From assembly GCA_949130485.1 (NCBI GenBank), contig OX422194.1:4600699-4664698 (forward strand): 64,000 nt of DNA, written 5' to 3'. Shown piece after piece: positions 40,235 through 53,661 of the stretch. Source of the DNA: Agelas oroides. Lineage: Eukaryota; Porifera; Demospongiae; Agelasida; Agelasidae. Positions within the stretch are counted from its first letter, which is position 1, and every line of letters starts with the position of its first letter. The notes beneath the pieces were generated by a model. It searched no databases and was not told the DNA's origin. It saw nothing but the letters and a program-made list of their open reading frames with translations. A program made the position numbers and the translations under genes.

Positions 40235-43200
40235 GACCCAACTCTACCTCACTCTTCCCCGCTCTACCCCGACTCTACCTCACTCTATCACAGTCTACCC
40301 TGGCTCGACCCGACTCTACCTCACTCTACCACTCTTTTCCCCGATTCTACCTCACTCTACCACACTCTACACTGGCTCGAGCCGAATCTACCTCACTCTA
40401 CCACACTCTATCCTGCCTCGACCCGACTCTACCTCACTCTTCCACACTCTAGCCTTACTCGACCCGACTCTACCTCACTCTACCACACTCTACCCCGACT
40501 CTACCTCAGTCTACATCACTCTACCACACTCTACCCTGGCTTGACCCGACTCTACCTCACTCTACCACTCTCTACCCCGAATCTACCTCACTCTACAGCA
40601 GTCTACCCTGGCTCGACCTGACTCTACCTCACTCTACCACACTGTACTCTGTCTCGACCTAACTCTACCTCACTCTAGCACACTCTACCCTGGCTCGAGC
40701 CAACTCTACCTCACTCTACCACACTGTATTCTGGCTTGAGCCGACTCTACCTCACTCTACCACACTCTACCCTGGATAGACCAGACTCTACCTCACTCTA
40801 CCACATTCTACCCTGGCTCGACCCGACTCTACCACACTCTACCACACTCTACCCTGGCTCGACCAGACTCTACCTCACTCTACCACACTGTACCCTGGCC
40901 CGACTCAACTCTACCTCACTCTACTACACTCTACCCTGGCTAGACCCGACTCTACCTCACTCTACCACACTCTACCCTGGCTAGACCCGACTCTATCTCA
41001 CTCTACCAAACTCTACCCTGGCTCGACATGACTCTACCTCACTCTACCACACTCTACCCCGGCTCGACCCGACTCTACCTCACTTTACCACACTCTACCC
41101 TAGCTCGACCAGACTGTACATAAGTCTACCACACGCTACCAAGACAATACCTAACTCTACCACACTTACCCTGGCTAGACCCGACTCTACCTAACTCTAC
41201 CACACTATACCCCGACTCTACTTAAATCCACCACACTCTACCCTGTTTTGACCCGACTCTACCTCACTCTACCACACTCTACCGTGACTCTACCTCACAC
41301 TACCACACTCTATCCTGGCTCGACCCTACTCTACCTTACTCTACCACACTCTACCCTCACTCGACCCGACTCTACCTCACTCTACCACGCTCTACCCCAG
41401 CTCTACCTGACTCTAACTCACTCTACCACGCTCTATCTTGGCTCGACCCGACTCCACCTCACTCTACCACACTCTACCCCGACTGTACCTCAGTCTACCA
41501 CGCTCTACCCTGGCTCGAGCCGACTCTACCTCACTCTACCACACTCTACCCTGCATAGACCAGACTCTACCTCACTCTACCACACTCTACCCTGGCTCGA
41601 CCCGAATCTACTTCACTCTGCCACATTCTACCCTGGCTCGAACCGACTCTACCTCACTCTACCACACTGTATTCTGGCTCGAGCCGACTCTACCTCACTC
41701 TACCACACTCTACCCTGGCTCGACCCGACTCTACCACACTCTACCACACTCTACCATGGCTCGACCAGACTCTACCTCACTCTACCACACTCTACCCTGG
41801 CCCGACTCAACTCTACCTCACTCTACTACACTCTACCCTGGCTAGACCATACTCTACCTCACTCTACCACACTGTACCCTGGCTAGACCCGACTCTATCT
41901 CACTGTACCACACTCTACCCTGGCTCGACATGACTCTACCTCACTCTACCACACTCTACCCTGGCTCGACCCGACTCTACCTCACTTTACCACACTCTAC
42001 CCTGGCTCGACCAGACTGTACATAAGTCTACCACACACTATCCAGACATTATCTCACTCTACCACACTTACCCTGGCTAGACCCGACTCTACCTAACTCT
42101 ACCACACTATACCCCGACTCTACTTAAATCCACCACACTCTACCCTGTTTCGACCCGACTCTACCTTACTCTACCACACTCTACCGTGACTCTACCTCAC
42201 TCTACCACACTCTATCCTGGCTCGACCCTACTCTACCTTACTCTACCACACTCTACCCCTACTCGACCCGACTCTACCTCACTCTACCACGCTCTACCCC
42301 AGCTCTACCCGACTCTACCTCACTCTACCACGCTCTATCTTGGCTCGACCCGACTCCACCTCACTCTACCACACTCTACCCCGACTATACTTCAGTCTAC
42401 CACGCTCTACCCTGGCTCGACCCGACTCCACATCACTCTACCACACGCTACCCCGACTCTACCTTACTCTACCACACTCTACCCTCCCTCAAACTGACTC
42501 TACCTCACTCTACCACACTACACCCCGACTTGACCCGACTCTACCTCACTCTACCACGCTCTACCCCGGCTAAACCCGACTCTACCTCACTCTACCCCGC
42601 TCTACCCCGACTCTACCTCACTCTATCACACTCTACCCTGGCTCGACCCGACTCTACCTCACTCTACCACTCTCTTCCCCGATTCTACCTCACTCTACCA
42701 CACTCTACACTTGCTCGACCGAACTCTACCTCACTCTACCACACTCTACCCTGCCTCGACCCGACTCTACCTCACTCTAACACACTCTACCCTTGCTCGA
42801 CCCGACTCTACCTCACTCTACCACACGGTACTCTGTCTCGACCCGACTCTACCTCACTCTACCACTCTGTTCCCCTAATCTACCTCACTCTACCACACTC
42901 TACCCTGGCTCGACCAGACTCTACCTCACTCTACCACACGGTACTCTGTCTCGACCCGACTCTACCTCACTCTACGACACTCTACCCTGGCTCGACCCGA
43001 CTCTACCTCACTCTACCACAGTCTACCTTGGCTCGAGCCGAATCTACCTCACTCTTCCACACTCTACACTAACTCGACCCAACTGTACCTCACTCTACTA
43101 CACTCTACCCTATCTAGACCCGACTCCACCTGACTCTACCACAGTCTACCCTGGTTCGACCCGACTCTATCTAACTCTACCACACGCTACCCCGACTCTA

Positions 43201-45400
43201 CCTTACTCTACCACACTCTACCCTCCCTCAAACTGACTCTACCTCACTCTACCACACTACACCCCGACTTGACCTGACTCTACCTCACTCTAACACTCTC
43301 TTCCCCGATTCTACCTCACTCTACCACACTCTACACTTGCTCGACCCGACTCTACCTCACTCTACCACACTCTACCCTGCCTCGACCCGACTCTACCTCA
43401 CTCTACCACACTCTACCCTTGCTCGACCCGACTCTACCTCACTCTACCACATTCTACCTTGCCTCGACCCGACTCTACCTCACTCTACCACACTCTACCC
43501 CGACTCTACCTCACTCTACCTCACACTACCATACTCTACCCTGGCTTGACCCGACTCTACCTCACTGTACCACTCTGTACCCCTAATCTACCTCACTCTA
43601 CCACACTCTACCCTGGCTCGACCAGACTCTACCTCACTCTACCACACGGTACTCTGTCTCGACTCGACTCTACCTCAGTCTACCACACTCTACCCTGGCT
43701 CGACCCGACTCTACCTCACTCTACCACAGTCTACCTTGGCTCGACCCGAATCTACCTCACTCTTCCACACTCTACCCTAACTCGACCTGACTGCACTCTA
43801 CCCTAGTTAGACCCGACTCCACCTCACTCTACCACAGTCTACCCTGGCCTGACCCGACTCTATCTAACTCTACCACACTCTACCCTGGCTCGACACGACT
43901 CTACCTCACTCTACCACACTCTACCCTGGCTCGACCCGACTCTACCTCACTCTACCACACTCTATCCTGGCTCGACACGACTGTACCTCTGTCTATCACA
44001 CTCTACCCCTGTTCTACCTCACTCTACCACACTCTACCCTGACTCGAGCCGACTCTTCCTCACTCTACCACACTCTACCTTGGCTTGACCCGACTCCACC
44101 TCATTCTTCCACACTCTACCCTGACTCTACCTCACTATACCACACTCTATCCTGGTTCGAGCCGGGTCTACCTCACTCTACCACACTCTACCCCCACTCG
44201 ACCCGACTCTACCTCACTCTACAACGCTCTACCCCAGGTCTACCCGACTCTACCTCACTCTACGACGCTCTACCCCGGCTCGAACCTACTCTACCTCACT
44301 CTACCCCGCTCTACCCCGACTCCACCTCACTCTATCACACTCTACCCTGGATCGACCCGACTCTACCTCACCCTACTACTCTCTACCCCGAATCTACCTC
44401 ACTCTACCACACTCTACCATGGCTCGACCCGACTCTACCTCACTCTACCACACTCTAATCTCGCTCGAACCGACTCTACCTCACTCTACCACACTCTACC
44501 CTGGCTCAACCCGACTCTACCTTACTCTACCACACTCTACCCCGACTCCACCTCAGTATACCTCACTCTACCACACTCTACCCTGGCTTGACCCGACTCT
44601 ACCACACTCTACCACTTTCTACCCCGACTCTACCTCACTCTACAACACTCTAACCTGGCTCGACCCGACTCTACCTCACTCTACCACACTCTACCCTGGC
44701 TCGACCCGATTGTACCTAAGTCTACCACACTCTACCCCGACTCTACCTCACTCTACCACACTCAACCCTGGCACGTCCCGACTCTTCCTCACTTTACAAC
44801 ACTCTACCCTGCCTCGATCCAACTCTACCTCACTTTACCACACTCTACTCTGGCTCGACCCGACTCTACCCCGCTCTACCACACTCTACCCTGGCTCGAC
44901 CCGAGTCTACCTCACTCTACCACACTCTACCCTGGCCAGACCCGACTCTACCTAACTCTACAACACTCTACCCCGACTCTACTTAAATCCACCACACTCT
45001 ACCCTGTTTCGACCCAACTCTACCTCACTCTACCACACTCTACTCTGCCTCGACCCGACTCTACCTCACTCTACCACACTCTACCCTGTCTAGACCCGAC
45101 TCTACCTCACTCTACCTCCCTCTACCGTGACTCTACCTCACTCTACCACACCCTATCCTGGCTCGAACCGACTCTACCTCACTCTACCACACTCTAACCC
45201 GACTCTACTTCACTCTACCACTCTCTATCCCGACTCTACCTCACTCTACCACACTCTACCCTGTTTCGACCCCACTCTACCTCACTCTACCACACTCTAC
45301 CCTGGCTAGAACCGACTCTACCTCACTCTACTACACTCTACCACACTCTACCCTGTTTCGAACCGACTCTACCTCACTCTACCACACTCTACCCTGGCTC
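40235..45400 (+). repeat. Domain IV unit 1 (5166 bp)
   Basis: This is the shortest complete unit. Compared with units 2 and 3 it lacks 113 bp (2 x 41 + 31) near 43270, between the CACTACACCCC variant and the AACACTCTCTTCC variant. It also lacks the 195-bp insertion found at the ends of units 2 and 3. Confidence 0.87.
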
Positions 45401-48400
45401 GACCCAACTCTACCTCACTCTTCCCCGCTCTACCCCGACTCTACCTCACTCTATCACAGTCTACCCTGGCTCGACCCGACTCTACCTCACTCTACCACTC
45501 TTTTCCCCGATTCTACCTCACTCTACCACACTCTACACTGGCTCGAGCCGAATCTACCTCACTCTACCACACTCTATCCTGCCTCGACCCGACTCTACCT
45601 CACTCTTCCACACTCTAGCCTTACTCGACCCGACTCTACCTCACTCTACCACACTCTACCCCGACTCTACCTCAGTCTACATCACTCTACCACAGTCTAC
45701 CCTGGCTTGACCCGACTCTACCTCACTCTACCACTCTCTACCCCGAATCTACCTCACTCTACAGCAGTCTACCCTGGCTCGACCTGACTCTACCTCACTC
45801 TACCACACTGTACTCTGTCTCGACCCAACTCTACCTCACTCTAGCACACTCTACCCTGACTAGAGCCGACTCTACCTCACTCTACCACACTGTATTCTGG
45901 CTTGAGCCGACTCTACCTCACTCTACCACACTCTACCCTGGATAGACCAGACTCTACCTCACTCTACCACATTCTACCCTGGCTCGACCCGACTCTACCA
46001 CACTCTACCACACTCTACCCTGGCTCGACCAGACTCTACCTCACTCTACCACACTGTACCCTGGCCCGACTCAACTCTACCTCACTCTACTACACTCTAC
46101 CCTGGCTAGACCCGACTCTACCTCACTCTACCACACTCTACCCTGGCTAGACCCGACTCTATCTCACTCTACCAAACTCTACCCTGGCTCGACATGACTC
46201 TACCTCACTCTACCACACTCTACCCCGGCTCGACCCGACTCTACCTCACTTTACCACACTCTACCCTAGCTCGACCAGACTGTACATAAGTCTACCACAC
46301 GCTACCAAGACAATACCTAACTCTACCACACTTACCCTGTCTAGACCCGACTCTACCTAACTCTACCACACTATACCCCGACTCTACTTAAATCCACCAC
46401 ACTCTACCCTGTTTTGACCCGACTCTACCTCACTCTACCACACTCTACCGTGACTCTACCTCACACTACCACACTCTATCCTGGCTCGACCCTACTCTAC
46501 CTTACTCTACCACACTCTACCCTCACTCGACCCGACTCTACCTCACTCTACCACGCTCTACCCCAGCTCTACCTGACTCTAACTCACTCTACCACGCTCT
46601 ATCTTGGCTCGACCCGACTCCACCTCACTCTACCACACTCTACCCCGACTGTACCTCAGTCTACCACGCTCTACCCTGGCTCGAGCCGACTCTACCTCAC
46701 TCTACCACACTCTACCCTGCATAGACCAGACTCTACCTCACTCTACCACACTCTACCCTGGCTCGACCCGAATCTACTTCACTCTGCCACATTCTACCCT
46801 GGCTCGAACCGACTCTACCTCACTCTACCACACTGTATTCTGGCTCGAGCCGACTCTACCTCACTCTACCACACTCTACCCTGGCTCGACCCGACTCTAC
46901 CACACTCTACCACACTCTACCCTGGCTCGACCAGACTCTACCTCACTCTACCACACTCTACCCTGGCCCGACTCAACTCTACCTCACTCTACTACACTCT
47001 ACCCTGGCTAGACCATACTCTACCTCACTCTGCCACACTGTACCCGGGCTAGACCCGACTCTATCTCACTCTACCACACTCTACCCTGGCTCGACATGAC
47101 TCTACCTCACTCTACCACACTCTACCCTGGCTCGACCCGACTCTACCTCACTTTACCACACTCTACCCTGGCTCGACCAGACTGTACATAAGTCTACCAC
47201 ACACTATCCAGACATTATCTCACTCTACCACACTTACCCTGGCTAGACCCGACTCTACCTAACTCTACCACACTATACCCCGACTCTACTTAAATCCACC
47301 ACACTCTACCCTGTTTCGACCCGACTCTACCTTACTCTACCACACTCTACCGTGACTCTACCTCACTCTACCACACTCTATCCTGGCTCGACCCTACTCT
47401 ACCTTACTCTACCACACTCTACCCCCACTCGACCCGACTCTACCTCACTCTACCACGCTCTACCCCAGCTCTACCCGACTCTACCTCACTCTACCACGCC
47501 CTATCTTGGCTCGACCCGACTCCACCTCACTCTACCACACTCTACCCCGACTATACCTCAGTCTACCACGCTCTACCCTGGCTCGACCCGACTCCACCTC
47601 ACTCTACCACACGCTACCCCGACTCTACCTTACTCTACCACACTCTACCCTCCCTCAAACTGACTCTACCTCACTCTACCACACTACACCCCGACTTGAC
47701 CCGACTCTACCTCACTCTACCACGCTCTACCCCGGCTAGACCTGACTCTACCTCACTCTACCCCGCTCTACCCCGACTCTACCTCACTCTATCACACTCT
47801 ACCCTGGCTCGACCCGACTCTACCTCACTCTACCACTCTCTTCCCCGATTCTACCTCACTCTACCACAATCTACACTTGCTCGACCGAACTCTACCTCAC
47901 TCTACCACACTCTACCCTGCCTCGACCCGACTCTACCTCACTCTAACACACTCTACCCTTGCTCGACCCGACTCTACCTCACTCTACCACACGGTACTCA
48001 GTCTCGACCCGACTCTACCTCACTCTACCACTCTGTTCCCCTAATCTACCTCACTCTACCACACTCTACCCTGGCTCGACCAGACTCTACCTAACTCTAC
48101 CACACGGTACTCTGTCTCGACCCGACTCTACCTCACTCTACGACACTCTACCCTGGCTCGACCCGACTCTACCTCACTCTACCACAGTCTACCTTGGCTC
48201 GACCCGAATCTACCTCACTCTTCCACACTCTACCCTAACTCGACCCAACTGTACCTCACTCTACTACACTCTACCCTATCTAGACCCGAATCCACCTCAC
48301 TCTACCACAGTCTACCCTGGTTCGACCCGACTCTATCTAACTCTACCACACGCTACCCCGACTCTACCTTACTCTACCACACTCTACCCTCCCTCAAACT

Positions 48401-50864
48401 GACTCTACCTCACTCTACCACACTACACCCCGACTTGACCCGACTCTACCTCACTCTACCACGCTCTACCCCGGCTAGACCCGACTCTACCTCACTCTAC
48501 CCCGCTCTACCCCGACTCTACCTCACTCTATCACACTCTACCCTGTCTCGACCTGACTCTACCTCACTCTAACACTCTCTTCCCCGATTCTACCTCACTC
48601 TACCACACTCTACACTTGCTCGACCCGACTCTACCTCACTCTACCACACTCTACCCTGCCTCGACCCGACTCTACCTCACTCTACCACACTCTACCCTTG
48701 CTCGACCCGACTCTACCTCACTCTACCACATTCTACCTTGCCTCGACCCGACTCTATCTCACTCTACCACACTCTACCCCGACTCTACCTCACTCTACCT
48801 CACACTACCATACTCTACCCTGGCTTGACCCGACTCTACCTCACTGTACCACTCTGTACCCCTAATCTACCTCACTCTACCACACTCTACCCTGGCTCGA
48901 CCAGACTCTACCTCACTCTACCACACGGTACTCTGTCTCGACTCGACTCTACCTCAGTCTACCACACTCTACCCTGGCTCGACCCGACTCTACCTCACTC
49001 TACCACAGTCTACCTTGGCTCGACCCGAATCTACCTCACTCTTCCACACTCTACCCTAACTCGACCCGACTGCACTCTACCCTAGCTAGACCCGACTCCA
49101 CCTCACTCTACCACAGTCTACCCTGGCCCGACCCGACTCTATCTAACTCTACCACACTCTACCCTGGCTCGACACGACTCTACCTCACTCTACCACACTC
49201 TACCCTGGCTCGACCCGACTCTACCTCACTCTACCACACTCTATCCTGGCTCGACACGACTGTACCTCTGTCTATCACACTCTACCCCTGTTCTACCTCA
49301 CTCTACCACACTCTACCCTGACTCGAGCCGACTCTTCCTCACTCTACCACACTCTACCTTGGCTTGACCCGACTCCACCTCATTCTTCCACACTCTACCC
49401 TGACTCTACCTCACTATACCACACTCTATCCTGGTTCGACCCGGGTCTACCTTACTCTACCACACTCTACCCCCACTCGACCTGACTCTACCTCACTCTA
49501 CAACGCTCTACCCCAGGTCTACCCGACTCTACCTCACTCTACGACGCTCTACCCCGGCTCGAACCGACTCTACCTCACTTTACCCCGCTCTACCCCGACT
49601 CCACCTCACTCTATCACACTCTACCCTGGATCGACCCGACTCTACCTCACCCTACTACTCTCTACCCCGAATCTACCTCACTCTACCACACTCTACCATG
49701 GCTCGACCCGACTCTACCTCACTCTACCACACTCTAATCTCGCTCGAACCGACTCTACCTCACTCTACCACACTCTACCCTGGCTCGACCCGACTCTACC
49801 TTACTCTACCACACTCTACCCCGACTCCACCTCAGGATACCTCACTCTACCACACTCTACCCTGGCTTGACCCAACTCTACCACACTCTACCACTTTCTA
49901 CCCCGACTCTACCTCACTCTACAACACTCTAACCTGGCTCGACCCAACTCTACCTCACTCTACCACACTCTACCCTGGCTCGACCCGATTGTACCTAAGT
50001 CTACCACACTCTACCCCGACTCTACCTCACTCTACCACACTCAACCCTGGCACGTCCCGACTCTTCCTCACTTTACAACACTCTACCCTGCCTCGATCCA
50101 ACTCTACCTCACTTTACCACACTCTACTCTGGCTCGACCCGACTCTACCCCGCTCTACCACACTCTACCCTGGCTCGACCCGAGTCTACCTCACTCTACC
50201 ACACTCTACCCTGGCCAGACCCGACTCTACCTAACTCTACAACACTCTACCCCGACTCTACTTAAATCCACCACACTCTACCCTGTTTCGACCCAACTCT
50301 ACCTCACTCTACCACACTCTACTCTGCCTCGACCCGACTCTACCTCACTCTACCACACTCTACCCTGGCTAGACCCGACTCTACCTCACTCTACCTCCCT
50401 CTACCGTGACTCTACCTCACTCTACCACACCCTATCCTGGCTCGAACCGACTCTACCTCACTCTACCACACTCTACCCCGATTCTACTTCACTCTACCAC
50501 TCTCTATCCCGACTCTACCTCACTCTACCACACTCTACCCTGTTTCGACCCCACTCTACCACACTCTACCCTGGCTAGAACCGACTCTACCTCACTCTAC
50601 TACACTCTACCACACTCTACCCTGTTTCGAACCGACTCTACCTCACTCTACCACACTCTACCCTGGCTCGACCCGATTCTACCTCACTCTACTACACTCT
50701 ACCCTGGCTCGACCCGACTCTACCTCACTCTACCACACTCTACCCTGGCTCGATAGGACTCTACCTCACTCTACCACACCCTACCACGACTCTACCTCAC
50801 TCTACCACACTCTACCCTGGCTCGACCCGACTCTACCTCACTCTACCACACTCTACCCTGGCTC
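45401..50864 (+). repeat. Domain IV unit 2 (5464 bp)
   Basis: It has the same order as unit 1 with the 113-bp block present at about 48435-48547. Near its end it loses one decamer (about 50555). It then carries a 195-bp addition (4 x 41 + 31) at about 50665-50860 that contains the GGCTCGATAGGAC variant. 185 bp net (195 - 10) equals the observed change in offset from 5279 to 5464. Confidence 0.87.
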
Positions 50865-52433
50865 GACCCAACTCTACCTCACTCTTCCCCGCTCTACCCC
50901 GACTCTACCTCACTCTATCACAGTCTACCCTGGCTCGACCCGACTCTACCTCACTCTACCACTCTTTTCCCCGATTCTACCTCACTCTACCACACTCTAC
51001 ACTGGCTCGAGCCGAATCTACCTCACTCTACCACACTCTATCCTGCCTCGACCCGACTCTACCTCACTCTTCCACACTCTAGCCTTACTCGACCCGACTC
51101 TACCTCACTCTACCACACTCTACCCCGACTCTACCTCAGTCTACATCACTCTACCACACTCTACCCTGGCTTGACCCGACTCTACCTCACTCTACCACAC
51201 TCTACCCTGGCTCGACCCGACTCTACCACACTCTACCACACTCTACCCTGGCTCGACCAGACTCTACCTCACTCTACCACACTGTACCCTGGCCCGACTC
51301 AACTCTACCTCACTCTACTACACTCTACCCTGGCTAGACCCGACTCTACCTCACTCTACCACACTCTACCCTGGCTAGACCCGACTCTATCTCACTCTAC
51401 CAAACTCTACCGTGGCTCAACATGACTCTACGTCACTCTACCACACTCTACCCCGGCTCGACACGACTCTACCTCACTTTACCACACTCTACCCTAGCTC
51501 GACCAGACTGTACATAAGTCTACCACACGCTACCAAGACAATACCTAACTCTACCACACTTACCCTGGCTAGACCCGACTCTACCTAACTCTACCACACT
51601 ATACCCCGACTCTACTTAAATCCACCACACTCTACCCTGTTTTGACCCGACTCTACCTCACTCTACCACACTCTACCGTGACTCTACCTCACACTACCAC
51701 ACTCTATCCTGGCTCGACCCTACTCTACCTTACTCTACCACACTCTACCCTCACTCGACCCGACTCTACCTCACTCTACCACGCTCTACCCCAGCTCTAC
51801 CTGACTCTAACTCACTCTACCACGCTCTATCTTGGCTCGACCCGACTCCACCTCACTCTACCACACTCTACCCCGACTGTACCTCAGTCTACCACGCTCT
51901 ACCCTGGCTCGAGCCGACTCTACCTCACTCTACCACACTCTACCCTGCATAGACCAGACTCTACCTCACTCTACCACACTCTACCCTGGCTCGACCCGAA
52001 TCTACTTCACTCTGCCACATTCTACCCTGGCTCGAACCGACTCTACCTCACTCTACCACACTGTATTCTGGCTCGAGCCGACTCTACCTCACTCTACCAC
52101 ACTCTACCCTGGCTCGACCCGACTCTACCACACTCTACCACACTCTACCCTGGCTCGACCAGACTCTACCTCACTCTACCACACTCTACCCTGGCCCGAC
52201 TCAACTCTACCTCACTCTACTACACTCTACCCTGGCTAGACCATACTCTACCTCACTCTAACACACTCTACCCTGGCTAGACCGACTCTATCTCACTCTA
52301 CCACACTCTACCCTGGCTCGACATGACTCTACCTCACTCTACCACACTCTACCCTGGCTCGACCCGACTCTACCTCACTTTACCACACTCTACCCTGGCT
52401 CGACCAGACTGTACATAAGTCTACCACACACTA

Positions 52434-52719
52434 TCCAGACATTATCTCACTCTACCACACTTACCCTGGCTAGACCCGACTCTACCTAACTCTACCACAC
52501 TATACCCCGACTCTACTTAAATCCACCACACTCTACCCTGTTTCGACCCGACTCTACCTTACTCTACCACACACTATCCAGACATTATCTCACTCTACCA
52601 CACTTACCCTGGCTAGACCCTACTCTACCTAACTCTACCACACTATACCCCGACTCTACTTAAAACCACCACACTCTGCCCTGTTTCGACCCGACTCTAC
52701 CTTACTCTACCACACTCTA
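52434..52719 (+). repeat. 143-bp tandem duplication shared by units 3 and 4
   Basis: TCCAGACATTATC occurs at 52434 and 52577, and the matching pair in unit 4 lies at 58307 and 58450. Units 1 and 2 have it once (about 42050 and 47210). 143 is the sum of four whole monomers (40 + 31 + 41 + 31; the 40-mer contains CACTTACCC, one base short). The shared duplication shows that units 3 and 4 are sisters for this part of the unit. Confidence 0.85.
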
Positions 52720-53065
52720 CCGTGACTCTACCTGACTCTACCACACTCTATCCTGGCTCGACCCTACTCTACCTTACTCTACCACACTCTACCCCCACTC
52801 GACCCGACTCTACCTCACTCTACCACGCTCTACCCCAGCTCTACCCGACTCTACCTCACTCTACCACGCTCTATCTTGGCTCGACCCGACTCCACCTCAC
52901 TCTACCACACTCTACCCCGACTATACCTCAGTCTACCACACTCTACCCTGCCTCGACCCGACTCCACCTCACTCTACCACACGGTACCCCGACTCTACCT
53001 TACTCTACCACACTCTACCCTCCCTCAAACTGACTCTACCTCACTCTACCACACTACACCCCGAC

Positions 53066-53661
53066 TTGACCCGACTCTACCTCACTCTACCACGCTCTAC
53101 CCCGGCTAGACCCGACTCTACCTCACTCTACCCCGCTCTACCCCGACTCTACCTCACTCTATCACACTCTACCCTGGCTCGACCCGACTCTACCTCACTC
53201 TACCACTCTCTACCCCGACTATACCTCAGTCTACCACGCTCTACCCTGGCTCGACCCGACTCCACCTCACTCTATCACACGCTACCCCGACTCTACCTTA
53301 CTCTACCACACTCTACCCTCCCTCAAACTGACTCTACCTCACTCTACCACACTACACCCCGACTTGACCCGACTCTACCTCACTCTACCACGCTCTACCC
53401 CGGCTAGACCTGACTCTACCTCACTCTACCCCGCTCTACCCCGACTCTACCTCACTCTATCACACTCTACCCTGGCTCGACCCGACTCTACCTCACTCTA
53501 CCACTCTCTTCCCCGATTCTACCTCACTCTACCACAATCTACACTTGCTCGACCTCACTCTACCTCACTCTACCACACTCTACCCTGCCTCGACCCGACT
53601 CTACCTCACTCTAACACACTCTACCCTTGCTCGACCCGACTCTACCTCACTCTACCACACG
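53066..53661 (+). repeat. 298-bp duplication private to unit 3
   Basis: The CTTGACCCGAC segment with CCACGCTCTACCCCGGCTAG at 53066 recurs at 53364. Unit 4 has a single copy: its downstream offset falls by exactly 298, from 5873 to 5575. 298 equals 5 x 41 + 3 x 31. The two copies are almost identical. Confidence 0.85.
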
